NCBI RefSeq assembly: GCF_019320115.1
Contig: NC_089597.1
Span: 118,178,000 to 118,241,999 of the forward strand
Length of the DNA stretch: 64,000 nt
Direction: 5' to 3'
Origin: Miscanthus floridulus
Lineage: Eukaryota > Streptophyta > Magnoliopsida > Poales > Poaceae
Shown: in pieces, positions 47,541-59,293 of the stretch
Layout: each line of letters opens with the position of its first letter
Position numbering within the stretch: the first letter of the stretch is position 1
Notes under the pieces: model-generated
What the model was told of the DNA's origin: nothing
The model's database searches: none
What the model saw: only the letters and a program-made list of their open reading frames with translations
Position numbers and translations under genes: made by a program

Positions 47541-48397
47541 CTAGTTCAAATACATAACGAAACACATGTCCTTTAGTCCAAATTAAACGATAGATAGTAC
47601 CTAACAAGTACTTTCTAACTACAAACTAAGTAAATAAGATAATAACTACATACACAGATATATTGTACTAACTAAATAGCTAGATCCTATTTAGTTAACT
47701 AAATATATAACTACCTATCCAAGTAGCTATCTAACTATATCTATGTACCTATGTATCTATGTTTCTATCTATCTACATATCTATCTCACTGGATCACTAA
47801 CTAAATCAACTACCTGAGTCATCACATTAACTAGTAAATAACAAATGCCAAAACTACTACACTACAATCAAAGCTAACTAAGTACACACATTGCGAATTC
47901 ATAATTTTTACTTGTCCGATGACGGAGTCGCGGACGTCGACGGAGTCGTAGCGGATGCGGGGCGTGGGTCAGGCCGACGAGCTGGGTCGGCGGTGGCACG
48001 ACCGGGCACTATAGGTGCTGGGGCCGGTGGGGGCGTGGCCGAGGATGGCGATGGCGCGTGGCGGGCATGGGAAGCCCGGCGCTCTGCGCGAATGGCACGT
48101 CGGGCGAGCCGCGGACACTGGTGAACGGCGAGGGGACCGGCGTGGGGCGGGCGCTGGGAACGGCGAGGGGACCGACGCGGCGCGGGAGGCCGGTGAGGGG
48201 ACCGGCGCGGCGCGGGTGGTCGAGTGCGGGGCGTGGCGAGGGAGAGGGCGCGCGAGCGCGGGCGGCTGGGTGCGGGAGAGGCCGCGGGCGGCAGCGGTTC
48301 TCTGCTCAGGCGAGGGAAAAGCGAGAGAGAGATAGAGGGAGAGGAAGAGAGAAAGATTGGGGCCCATACGTAAGACAGGCTCGCCGCCCGGGTTCCT
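47541..48397 (-). promoter_or_regulatory. MURA leader: AT-rich probable intron and GC-rich 5' region
   Basis: The stretch 47542-47905 is AT-rich with repeated ctatctatctatctacc-type sequence. It starts on the minus strand with GTAAAA after GGACAA and ends in CTAG|ATG, as an intron in the leader would. The stretch 47906-48397 is GC-rich with S/P/R-rich frames on both strands, which I do not regard as protein-coding. Confidence 0.45.
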
Positions 48398-48595
48398 GGC
48401 GTTGAGCTGCCTGCCATGTCACCGCCACGTTGGCTTCGAGCCCAAGAGCTCGGCGTCAGGGACGCTGTCGCTGAGACGTGTTAGCTCGGCGCCAGCAACG
48501 ATGGCGCCGAGCTAAGGGCCCAGATTTTGAAATCTTTCCTCCAGGGGCATATTTATGAAAAATTTTCAAAAAAGGCTAAAAAATAAAAAATTCGG
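48398..48595 (-). repeat. Right terminal inverted repeat of the MULE
   Basis: The reverse complement matches 38455-38640. GGCGCC cores lie at 48488 and 48503. The element ends ...AAAAAATTCGG, followed by the target duplication. Confidence 0.9.
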
Positions 48596-48604
48596 GCGAG
48601 GTGT
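48596..48604. other. 9-bp target site duplication, right of the MULE
   Basis: GCGAGGTGT is identical to 38446-38454. Sequence beyond it (48605 on) should be the original upstream region of the SURP-CID gene. Confidence 0.95.
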
Positions 48605-48699
48605 CACGCTGGCCTCGCAAAGGGCTAAAGGCCGCTGGACCAGACGGTTCCGATCCAGACTCCAATCGGCCCATCATGTAATAGGATGGTGTGGTCATT

Positions 48700-49440
48700 C
48701 GTTTTCATGATCCACTAGGCCCACCAATCAATTGCGGATCTGTTTTGGAATGGTTTTAAGGCGGGTTTATCTTTTTTAGTTATATAAATACTTGATAAGA
48801 TTTTAAATATCTCTAAGCTTTTAAATTTTTCAAAAAAATCTAGAGATTGATGAGATATTAGAAATCCAACAAAATATTAAAAACTCATGAAATTATTTTT
48901 AAAAACTTCAAAAATTAGATTTAGATGTAGGAGAATGAGAAATATCCAAAAAAAATAAAAAATACAAAACTATAATTGATGTATAATTTTTTAAAAAAAA
49001 CTTTGCATGCATAAGATGTAACCAACATGAATGCAACATACATTAATGTTGAATGCATTCATGCTAGTTGTATATTATGTTTTTGTTTTGAAAAGTTTTC
49101 AAAATATGTTTACATATCAATTATATTATAATGTTTTGAAAATTTTCTAGATTTTTATGAATATTTTTCCATTTTCCGAGAGCTAAATCTATTTTTTAAG
49201 CATCTATAAATATTTTCATGAGCTTTAAATACTTTATTTGGATTTTTCATATCTCATATCTCTAGATTTTCTTCAGAATTCTTATAAGTTTAGATATTTT
49301 TTCTGTGGTTTAAAAACCTTGTCAAGTGTTAATTGATTTTTTAACTAAAAAAAAAGACAAACCCACCTTTAAAACTGCTCCAAACCTAGATAGGCAAGTA
49401 ATTTGAACGATCTAGAGTTTGGTGGGTAGGACATCTGGTT
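48700..49440. mobile_element. AT-rich foldback or MITE-like element (about 700 bp)
   Basis: Left sequence ggttttaaggcgggtttatc followed by a ttttttagtta stretch and aaatacttgataag near 48752-48800 is mirrored by sequence near 49310-49380 (reverse complement ttttaaaggtgggtttgtct, then aacacttgacaagg). Weaker symmetry extends outward to ctaggcccaccaa and its mirror near 49420, and inward around gaatgcattcatg near 49055. No ORF is present. Confidence 0.65.
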
Positions 49441-50716
49441 TTAAAAGTGTAAGGAGAAAAATGATAGTTCAAGAAGATAGAATTTACTTTTTCTTGGTAC
49501 ATAAGAATTTTATATACACACACAATTTTTAAGGTGGTGAGGCGAGACATGGTGAGCCACCCCTTTGAGTCGCCTAGGCGACACCTAGGCGGTCATAAAG
49601 CAAGGCAAGACGACGCCATTTGATTTATAGGAAACTTCAAAGGAGTGGCATGGAGGAGAGAGAAAAATGAAAATGAAAAAAGAAAAGAAAAGGAGAAGGC
49701 ACACACAAAAAAAAGGCCTAGTCGACCAGCCAGTCCATATAACCTTTGTGGCACGTTGCATGACCTTTTGTTGTCCTCCCAAACCAACGTCGAGCATCTC
49801 CAACGACCTCTTCCCCTTCCCTTCCTGGCTTCCTCACGTCTGGTGCCACCCCCTTCCAGATCCCCATCCCCTTCCTCACTGCTGGTGCTACCTTCTTTCC
49901 AAATCCTTCTAGAGCCCCCTCCTAGATATGCAATCTCTCAGAAATTTGCTGGTGAAGAAAGTTGCAATGGCCATGGGAACTAGAGCGGATGGAGATGGGT
50001 GCTCAGCCTTGCGTGGTCTTCCAGTTCTCTTCTCCCTCCCCTGCCCTCTCATTTTGCTGATTTTTTTTGTCGTGATGACAACGACACCCAGGCTTTTTTA
50101 GCGTCTGGACACCTAGGCAACGCCTTCAAAACCATGATTATACATACTGTTGATTTCCTAAGACAAGCATATCATAGTTAGCATGTCATTCAAGCATAAA
50201 ATGCTCAGAACGCCCTAAGGTTGCTAACATGAGTACATGGCATGGCAATGTGGAGATTCCATGTTGACAAGTCAAACTCGTAAAGATTTTTTGTGCACTT
50301 TGAACATAAGTGCACAGCTTTATGAACCTAAAGTATCAGAATTCATAGACTTAGAAGACATTTGGTAAGTTTAAGGATCACGCATGCATTTCATGACAGG
50401 TAGATGAATCATGGATGCATGGCAGAATAACACAACCAATCCAAAAGTCTACTCAAACTGGCTAAGAATAATACATGAAGCGAGTACAGATTAGGATCCT
50501 CTTCGAGCCTCAGGAAACACAAAAGGGAAAAAGAATGTACTCATATGTTTGACAGCATCACAACTCAGTCTAAGCACATAAATAGCTACCAAATATACCA
50601 GTCCCTATTACCCGATGCAAAAGGCATACAAGTAGTTTTAGAAGCGCATCGATGTCGTCTGTTGAAATCGCTTCCTACAGCTTAAATCATTATCAACCAC
50701 CGACAGCATCCGCTCA
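49441..50716. other. Intergenic region downstream of the CCCH gene
   Basis: There is no supported gene. Repeated cgcctaggcg and cacctaggc phrases near 49575-49595 and 50100-50115 in opposite orientation suggest the ends of another small degraded element. The 3' untranslated region of the CCCH gene should occupy part of 50400-50716. Confidence 0.4.
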
Positions 50717-53700
50717 CTAATCAACATCAACTTCCTCATCATCACCCTTGTACTGAAAAACAGAAGGCATAGTGTCAAGAGTTTGTTTCAAGAACTGCAT
50801 ACAGAAGCTAATTTTCAAAACATATTCAAATGTCTTCCAAAAATGATAAATGAGCTGTTAGTATCCGAAACAGAAAGTGGCACTAACAAAACTTTAGAGC
50901 AATGGAGAAAAATCAAAATACATTTTTAAGTCAAGTCGGGCAAACTACAACATAATATTCCATGATACACTAAAATGTTTTAAAAGATAAATTATAGGTT
51001 AGGAAGAGATATGTAGACGACTCGAAATACCAGAAGAATCCATCAGACCCTAAAAAAACACTGCAAACTTCTTGAAAATGATCAAGGTGACAATATTTTT
51101 ACAACTTCTACATGACTAAGATTTGCCTCATGACATAATTATTGTAAATAATAAGATGCATATCAATGAGTTGCTTGACCAAGAAGGGAATGCTAAAATT
51201 AGGCTGTTTCATGTTCTACATAATAGATAATAACAAAGAAAATTAATGGTATCATAACCCAGTTGCTGGATACTACTTGGTAACATGGGGCTACATATAG
51301 ATAGATAAAGTTATTATTGCTGAACAATTGAAATGTCGATCACCATAACCATTACTGGTGCGATCTATATGGCTACATGAAGATTTAGTCCTATGTCCAC
51401 ATTATTTTGTACAAAAACAGACATCTGTTCCTCCACAGTTAGTGAATCATTCAGTAAGATTGCCCAAAGGATAGCATAGCCTAGAGGGTAGAGGCTCGCC
51501 CAGGCAACCAAACACCTCTAGAGAAAGAGTGCAACATATCGATGTGTGGCTCTCCTGTTCGTCTCATCTCTTGTGCTGCCATTCCTGCTGGTTGGACCTT
51601 CACCATCCATGCTCCACCCTTGCACCGCACCCTCCTCAGCACCGTGTCCTGAGCATGCTCCGGAATTGTGCCCCTGCGAGCCCGCGGCTGAATATCACTC
51701 GTCCTGATGCGCCGCCTAAGGACGCCAGCCGCTGCTCTGGAGTTGCGCTGCGGCAGCCAGCTCCAGCAATGTGGAGTGGGCAAAATGCCAGAACAGGAAG
51801 CAACAACACAGAATCAAGGTTGGGAAGGTGCATGAGGAGGTAGTATGGGAGGTGCATACTGGCCGGCAGCTCACCTTCAAGGAGTGTGAGCTCTGCATTG
51901 GTCGCTCATCAATCATGCATGAACTAATGAAGCTGTTGACAACTGACACGGCCTCGTCCACCCCCACAACCAAGCCCCAGAGGAAGCCATAGGAGGATGG
52001 CTGCATGGCATCAAGCACTTGGCCACTGTCACGTATGGGCGCCACAGCACCAAGTAAGGGGAGAAGGAGAAGGAAGTTTAGCGCCTCAATTCTGCCACCT
52101 GGACAGCCTTGATGGCATTGGCTCGTGCAATGCTGGAAGGGCCAGGTGCAGCTGTACGGGAAGACGTGCAAGGGGCTCACTCAGTCAGGAGTTGGCTGCC
52201 CACATGGGCTCTGTGTGGTGCATCAACTCCAGCCTGGTCGGATCATACCTTGCAATGGCTGGAGAGGACCCTGTGATCCATGTGTGGGAGGTGACAGGGA
52301 GGAAGAAAGTGTGAGTTGCTCGGGGAATGATTCACCAGAGAGAGCAAGTGACTGTGGACAGTGGTCGGCCTCCAGATGTATTGTGCGAAGGGATAAGAGG
52401 CAACTGCATAATGGTCCACTAACATGTGTTGGGAAATAAAATGGAAAAGGAAAATAAGGGAAACAGAGAAAATGGGGTAGAAACACCTGAAATAAAGACT
52501 GGGTGTCTCTAGTGTCAAATTTCGGAAGTCGCAAGAATTGAGTGTTATATCTTAGTGAGGCATGTGTATTGAGAACCATATTCTGAAACCTCTCCTAAAT
52601 TCTATGATACCAAACTCACAAAACTACATAAATTTCCATGGAATTTGCAGAACTAATAGCTTTAGGATAACAAAGGGCATTAAAGAGAACGTCTAATAAT
52701 AACATAATGAGGCATCAGATCATGACATACTTAGTAAATGATTATAAACAATTTTGCTAAATGAGTAAATGCAAGAAAGACGTCTCACCCTATCCGCAAA
52801 AATATTGCTTGAAGAGACAATGTTTCCTACATCAACATAGTCACCCTCCCTTAACTTCTTCACTGTAAATGATTCTGGTAGATCAGTTGCCTTGCTATCT
52901 TGGACATGTTCTAGAGCATCTTCAGGTCTATAGTTCTCTGATGTTGGGACCATATCTTCGTCATTCTCTCTCTGTCTCTTTCCTGAAAAAGAACAGTTTG
53001 CACATGAAAAAAAATGTGGTAAAATGTGCACATATTCAAGATAATGATGCCCATGTGTGAGAACAGGAGATATGTCAAGCATCAACCATTAAGAGGGGAA
53101 AGTGGAGAATAGATAATAACTATCTTGACAGACTTGATCAATATGGATAAACAATATCATTCCAGGATCAAATTTATGTCTACAAAGATTTCATGTAGGT
53201 TTACCAGTTTTTGCTTCTTCACTTGTTGGGAGGGAAATAGGTCTTTTTCTCGATGCTGAAACATGGTTTTGTCTTTGGTCACTTGGGTTCATTTCATTAG
53301 CATTATATGGATCTTCATTAGCAGTAATCCCGATGGAACCCTGCTCCTTGGTACAAGGCTTCAAAATATCTGAAGCAAGCAAATCTGCTAGCCTCTCAAA
53401 GCGAGCCTGAGACCTGCAGACCTCAAAATGGTGAACAGCTATGTGGCAATCATGTAAGGACTAAAACTAGGAGTGCTATTATGTTTTATTTCAGACCATA
53501 CACAAGTTCAGGTACATTTAATATATGGGGAAAAGAAACCTGCCTCTTTAAATCCTCCTGTGCTTTTATATAACGCCCATGTGCTTTGATTAGCTTTTTG
53601 GTTTTGGAGATCATCCTAAATTGAAAAGGAGGCATTAGGGGGGAAAACAAATACTTGGTGATCTTCTCTTATGCTGAAGAACCCACCAATTGATATGAAA

Positions 53701-56700
53701 AGAAGTATTTTGTAGAAATATAAGACCTTTGGCAATCTTCTTTGTCTTTGTTCAATTGCAATTCAAGATCTTCTACTCTGCTACAAAGTTTGCGCTCTTC
53801 ATCAGTCTTCTTCTCCAATATCGCCTGCGACATAGTGAACCAGTGAAAAATTGTAATATCTATATATACAGCCAAGGTTGATTATGCTAATTTGATGATC
53901 AGGACTGTTGCTTAGTCCTCATCCACAGAAGTTCTACTTGGTCTTAATGGATTAATTTAAATGTCTTGTAACATAGATGAGAAATTCCACAACAATAAAG
54001 TTTCATCACAATAATTACAGTTAAGGCAGAAAAATAACAGAAATGAGGGAAGAATTCAAATCATAGAGTGATAGGACCCGGTCATAACATAGAGTAACTA
54101 AAAAAATCACAACCGTGATCAACTGATAAATAAAATGACTCATGGAGATATATTAACAACTCGAGGTGATAAGTAATCAATATGTAAGACATGTCCTGAA
54201 AAATCATAACTGACCTCCAGCTTTGATTTATCTTCACGCAATGCTTCCATGTCCAGATGCATTTGTTTCAGCTGCAGGGCACATGTAAATATATAAAAAG
54301 GTCTAGGAATATGGGGATAGATTCACTTGTATGTTATCATGGCAATTTGATGGATTGCATAGTTCAAACTTACTTGTTCTTCACGACCATTTTTCTCATC
54401 ACTGCTTAAGTACCTTTCATCTTTTCCTCTGTCTTCGTTATCAGAACTTCTATAACTTATGGATGAATCGGTTTTTCCACCATCAGGACTTTTGCTATGT
54501 TTTCTCTCACTGAACAGTCCATAGAACATAAACATAAAGATAGGCAATTTCAGAAGCCATAAAAAGTTACAAATAATAGCATGTATACAGGTCACATGTC
54601 TAACATATAAGATCAAAACTCTCCTTGGTTAAACCAACACTAAGACCCTACACCTCCACCCAAAGTTATAAATGGATAATAATTAGACTCCATGGTAGAT
54701 TGTGGTTGAACAATAGAATAAAGGGTCTCATAAACCACAAACTTAACATTGCAGCTCGCACAGATAAAAAATTAAAGGAAACCAATAAATTATCAGGGAT
54801 TAAGTCATGATGTCACGCGAAGATAGACTAGCCCGATGGAATAAACAAATTTAAGTATATACAGAGTTAACTGAACGCACAACAAACCGAACAGCGGCCA
54901 GATTCTGAAATGAATCCCTAATAATCTTTCCTACATACCTCTTCCTAATAGGTGATCTTGAACGACTAGATCCTGCAAATCAAATTTCAGGGAGTAGTTA
55001 GAGGATAGAATGGGCAATGGCGAATAATTTTTATTGGCACAAGTGTGCACAGAAAAAGTGATTACCCCTATCTTCAGAACTTGGTCTCTTATCACGAAAG
55101 GAACGACGCCTGATCTCTCTTTCGGGGGAATACCTCGGTGAGTGTCTTCTCTCAGGCCTGAGTCTAAACTCATGATCTCTGTAATCCCTTCTCCCTACAA
55201 ACCAGGAAGGTGGAAGATTTACCCAAAAAACATTATGCCATCAAAGAACAAAAGTTAGATGGAACTGCATAGATACAAGGCAACACAGAAACCCATTAAG
55301 CTTACCACAACCTTGAGCCATATGGTTATTCAATTAGCTACAAGAATTAGAGGGTCCACAATAATATCAATACACCATAGGCCATAAACACAGACGAGCC
55401 AATACAACTAATGAAAGAGAAGATGCCAATGCATGATTATACATCATGATTCACCACTTAGAATAGATCCAGTACTTGTAATACCAATCACCTGAAGTAC
55501 ACTTGGATGGAATCACCAAAATTAATTATAATTAGCTATCATATTCCAATCATCATGACGTAAAATCTTCCAAAACTCCAATAGCACCAAATAAATTTAA
55601 TTTCACTTGACCAGATGTTATCCATATGACTGCCAAAAATCTTGTTCCAAGATGATGCTTGAAGAGCAGGTAACAATAAAGCCACGGATATAGCTTGATG
55701 CAGCATATTCAAAGGGCGTGTTTCAGTTAGTTGCAAAAACTTCTAACAGCATTGTTAAAGCTCACTGACCATAGCATGAATCTCATCGAGAAGATAAAAT
55801 GTATGATATCTTCCATATTAAGTTCTTCTGAGGCAGGTTAAGCATTCAAGTGATCAGAAATGACTGATTGCCAACTGAAAAGAAGGCCAGGATGGAAATA
55901 GGATGTGTCATCCTCTGGAAGCAGTCAATCTCAATCTCAACAAATCTGCCCATGAGACATCTATTGTAAAAATCAAAATAATAACCAGCAATGCCATTGC
56001 CAAGATTATCTGCAATGAAATCAGGATTGTTGATGATTTTTGTGTTCTGCAACAGCAAGCACTCAGTTCAAGTACCACTACACAGGAATCATAGTGTATA
56101 TGCACCATAAGACGATAAGATATAACGCGAACTGAGAAAAGATTCAGGTGCCAAATCATCATACTGTTATGCAATTGAAGTGTAGAGTCTTCTCAGCCAC
56201 GAGTAGAAACTATAAAGCCTTCCAGAATGGTCAGCTATTAACATTTGCACCCCCATTTGTACATCCTCCAAGGATGCACTTGCAAGTTGTTACCATTATA
56301 TAATTCTTGCGGTTGCAACTATCTTCCCTGTTTGCTAGATCTGCACCTGAGACCATATGATTCAGATCTCATTGCTATCTGCCAGTGTTTGCTGCACCAC
56401 TAGCATTCAAACATCGGGCTGTGCCTCCAGTCATCAACCAATCATCCCTATAACTCGATCAATAAACAGACAGAAGATGCATCACTCTGAAGAAGAGCGC
56501 GCTAGTGTCTCTTGCTCGGATTGAAACCACCGAAATAACCTAATCCGACAGACTGACATAGAATCGACAACATTTTGGGTACGGCAAAACCCAGAAGCAG
56601 ACAGTAAGGCGATGCAAAGCCCTAAAACGACAAACTAAGCGCGGATCGAGAATGAGAGCGGGAGGGACGGACGGACGGAGGTGCGCGTGGTGCATACCAG

Positions 56701-56908
56701 GTCGAGGGCGAGGCTGGAAGGAGGCGCGCGGGGGTGGCCTCCGGAGCTCAGCCTCGCCGTGGGCGAAACCGCAGTTGGGGCGGGGGCAGCCGCCCCTGCC
56801 CCTCCAAAGCGCGCACAGCTTCGTCTTGTACGACGGGCCGCGGAAGGGAGGAGGGCCCGACGCATCCGGGCTCCCGCCTCTGTCCCTCTCCCTCATCCCC
56901 TCCCGCAT
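50717..56908 (-). CDS. CCCH zinc-finger protein with RS-rich and coiled-coil regions (10 exons, 390 aa)
   Basis: Exons are 56908-56698, 55194-55066, 54972-54939, 54509-54374, 54271-54215, 53824-53727, 53615-53540, 53406-53205, 52982-52789 and 50752-50717. All have AG/GT borders and compatible phases, giving 1,173 bases. Near the N-terminus is one finger, YKTKLCALWRGRGGCPRPNC then GFAH (C-x8-C-x4-C-x3-H, residues 32-50). An R/S-rich part follows (DYRDHEFRLRPERRHSPRYS), then a charged coiled coil (MEALREDKSKLE, VEDLELQLNKDKEDC) and a conserved tail (SFTVKKLREGDYVDVGNIVS, ending YKGDDEEVDVD). It resembles rice proteins named zinc finger CCCH domain-containing protein 13 (from memory). Nuclear RNA binding is inferred. 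Starting at the first upstream ATG (57013) would add 35 residues; I prefer the MREG start. Confidence 0.85.
51490..52314 (+). pseudogene. WD-repeat protein (plant WDR44-like) pseudogene inside the last intron of the CCCH gene
   Basis: Plus-strand fragments in shifting frames give, in order, TGRQLTFKECELCIGRSSIM then HELMKLL (about 51860-51940), GWLHGIKHLATVTYGRHST (about 52000-52055), QLYGKTCKGLT (about 52150) and ELAAHMGSVWCINSSLVGSY then EDPVIHVWEV (52190-52300). The last is one clear WD repeat. The order and spacing match the region before and through the first WD repeat of plant WDR44-like proteins. Stops and frameshifts are frequent. The blocks follow without visible introns, which suggests a processed copy or fragment capture; 51490-51780 is GC-rich and may be part of the same insert. 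Confidence 0.6.
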
Positions 56909-57256
56909 GGCTCCTGGACGCGGCGGACGGCGACCCCGCTTGCTACAGTCAAGACGGCGGCCGGGAGGGTGAGCCGCAGACGACGAATGCCACGAAGGGA
57001 AATGGGAGGACAACAGGGAAGACCGGAAGGCCTATAGGCGGCCCATGGGAGTTTTCGAGCCCAGCAAGCTCAAGCCTTGGCGAGCTTCGGTGGAAGTGGA
57101 ATCGAGCTCGAGCCTGTCTGTTGGCTCTGCCGTTTCTCAAGGTCGGCTCGACGCTTGAACTCGGCTTCGCCGGTATGCCGTTTGCCCTAGACCCGTTCGC
57201 CGCCACGGAGGCTATAAAAAAAAGCCAACCCGTGCTCCTCTTACCTACCGGCTACC
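56909..57256. promoter_or_regulatory. Divergent promoter between the CCCH gene and the snoRNA region
   Basis: On the plus strand there is a TATA box (ctataaaaaaaag, 57210-57222) followed by a TAGGGTTT telobox at about 57259, and two site II-like GCCCA elements near 57042 and 57059. Site II plus telobox is the usual promoter set of plant snoRNA and ribosomal protein genes. The CCCH gene starts on the other side at about 56908-57013, so the two units are arranged head to head. Confidence 0.6.
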
Positions 57257-57869
57257 TCTAGGGTTTCAAGAACCAGCCCGCCGCCGCCGCCACCACCACC
57301 TCGCCTAAGCTTTCGCTTGTCATCCTGGTTGCCCCCGCCTCATCATCGTCTAAGCTTTCGTTTGTCGTTAGCGTTGCAGTCTGCTTCTCTCGTTTTACTC
57401 TTATCTTTTGCCGGACGGAGTTGTTTTGCATCGTTTTGATTTGTACAGTACTGTTTTCCTCTCCTGTTCATAACGGCGGGGGCACGAATTTTCCGTGCTG
57501 CGCCGCCCACGCAAGGAGGGGATAGATCGACGCGTCAAGAAATCGTTTCTGTTGCCATGACTCCAGTAGGCAATATGATTGTTACTTGACTACAGTTTTG
57601 TCTCCCACTGCTTCGCCTTTATTCCGTTTGTTTTATTTTAAAATCTCGCTCGCGATTTGAAGATCTAGCTCGGTTTCTGCACGGTGCTAACCCCGGGCTT
57701 GTCGGATTTACTACTTGAAGAAGGAAGCCCCAGTGCCTGTGCTAGATCCACTATGCCATTCAGTGTTGCAGGCCCTGATGAATCTTGTGATTGGTCTGTG
57801 TCAAAGTAATGGATACAGATATTCGTAGTGCATCATTTCTTATTATGTTTGGTTTGCTCTTTCGTTTGA

Positions 57870-57922
57870 TTGAATTGATGATTGATGGCAGTGATTTGAC
57901 ATTACCCGCGCTTCTGATCTAA
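57870..57922 (+). ncRNA. Candidate box C/D snoRNA (guide to 25S rRNA)
   Basis: TTGATGA (57875-57881) can serve as box C and CTGA (57914-57917) as box D. The 12 bases before box D, TTACCCGCGCTT, are perfectly complementary to AAGCGCGGGTAA, a conserved 25S rRNA segment. An alternative box C is GTGATTT at 57891. I see no clear terminal stem. Confidence 0.6.
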
Positions 57923-58039
57923 CCCGTGAAGCAAATGGAAAAAAATAATGGTTGAATTTCTTAATATGAGCCATCTAGTAATCATTCAATTGTCTCTTGT
58001 TATTTTCTGCATTAGGTCATTTCGTTCATGTGATTGATT

Positions 58040-58095
58040 TGGCAGTGATGATACAACCTTCAGCTTCCAACGCCAGTTCTGCTTCTGATAACTCA
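58040..58095 (+). ncRNA. U38: Box C/D snoRNA, U38 (yeast snR61) homologue
   Basis: Box C is GTGATGA (58045-58051) and box D CTGA (58085-58088). The 14 bases before box D, CGCCAGTTCTGCTT, are perfectly complementary to 25S rRNA AAGCAGAACTGGCG. The fifth base upstream of box D pairs with the adenosine in AAGCA, the position I recall as guided by human U38 and yeast snR61. The U38 guide is very similar. It is short, and no strong terminal stem is visible. Confidence 0.82.
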
Positions 58096-59125
58096 TGACA
58101 GATAAAGCTGATTCATATCTGAGCCTTATCAGTGTCATGCTTTGACAAATCTATACTTAGGATCATGCATTTTTCTTGGTGCAAACCTTGCATTCCATTG
58201 GCCACTCATGAAGTCGTCCAATATTTGGAGTCTGCAATCGGCTCAAGTTCCTGCGTAGCTCCTACTTGGAGCTGCTGCACCCGCATGACAAGACTGGGCA
58301 GTGTCCAAATGTATTTGCAGTTTAGTAATAGTATTGTAGTTTAGTTATTTCTCTCAAATAATTATACTGGGTAAATCGGAACCGAGTTTAACTATCCTTG
58401 CACTAGTGCTTTCTGATTTGTGTTGAGGCTGAAAAACTCGGAGAGTGTGTGTTGTCATCAGCTTCGGCTCTGTACTGTGAGTTGGGAGTTAAATAACAGC
58501 ACAAGATTGTTTACTTCTGTGGGTTTAAGCCACATATTTTGCCTTTTCGTTGCAACATAATTATTTTTTCAGCCTTCAGAACAAGTAAGTTAGCTACTTA
58601 TGTCAAACTAATTCATCTGTCTGATGTACATCCTCTGTAGTTTTGGCTGCCTTTGCATGTAGCTCACGCCCTCTATTGACTAGTTGTATTTTAAATGATG
58701 ATTATGCTGAAGAGTACATTGATCACAAATCTAACTGTATCAAATATTCAAATCTGTATTATAATAGTTAAAAATTATTGGCCAAATTATTTGTCAAAGA
58801 TTGTAAAATTTGATTCTTGATATACATGTGACTTATAAACTAGACTGGATTTGTAGTTTATAACTAAATCTAAAGTCCAAAATGCATTCTATGCAGCATA
58901 ATGATGCCTAGAAACCCTGAGGGCAGAGGTATTAGATAGCCTTAGGCACATCCCTTCAATCTCTTGTCCTTGCCTAGGATTCTAAGCATAAGCTGTGCAG
59001 CTGTGGCACGAAGCTGTAGCTCAGTGGCTTGTCCTGGTTCTGGTCTATTTTCTCTTTGTTCCAGGCAGCATCATAGACTGGATTCGTGTCTTCTTTTCTG
59101 TGTGGTTACAATGGTTCATTTGAAA

Positions 59126-59217
59126 TGAGAGTGGTGAAGAGCAACTTTTGTGGACTAGAGTTTCAGATATTATCATGGTAGTATTTGACGATCAAACCCT
59201 TGGCTGTCTGAGCTCCT
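59126..59217 (+). ncRNA. Degenerate copy of a double-guide box C/D snoRNA
   Basis: It aligns with the snoRNA at 59294-59382. Both guides are kept (GGACTAGAGTTT at 59152, CCCTTGGCTGT at 59197) and box D is CTGA (59208-59211). However, box C is GTGAAGA instead of GTGATGA and box D' is CAGA instead of CTGA. It may be a non-functional duplicate or a diverged isoform. Confidence 0.6.
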
Positions 59218-59293
59218 AAGTACCAGTTCTCAACCTTTTTACTATTAGTTTGCATACATTTTTCTTTACTTCCTGCTCTGAGAAGTTAGATTT

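Larger units (their letters stand above)
38455..48595. mobile_element. Mutator-like element (MULE), 10,141 bp, with four ORFs
   Basis: It is bounded by inverted repeats of about 186 and 198 bp (38455-38640, 48398-48595) and a perfect 9-bp duplication GCGAGGTGT. Inside are a decayed MURA transposase (minus), a decayed plant-mobile-domain gene (minus), a GRF zinc-finger gene (minus, nearly intact) and a second GRF zinc-finger gene (plus, decayed). It disrupts the region immediately upstream of the SURP-CID gene. The intact duplication points to a fairly recent insertion, while stops in the transposase show the copy is now non-autonomous or was moved in trans. Confidence 0.93.

Noticed and set aside
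47908..48417. Minus-strand ORF of 169 codons and plus-strand companions near the MULE right end
   Set aside because: They consist of S/P/R low complexity in a GC-rich leader, open in several frames, and partly overlap the TIR.
56652..57261. Plus-strand ORFs opposite the first CCCH exon
   Set aside because: They are antisense shadows of the exon carrying the CCCH finger and of the GC-rich promoter.
58690..58740. Possible box C/D snoRNA (ATGATGA followed by CTGA after 5 bases)
   Set aside because: The boxes are too close, no second box D follows, and I found no rRNA complementarity.
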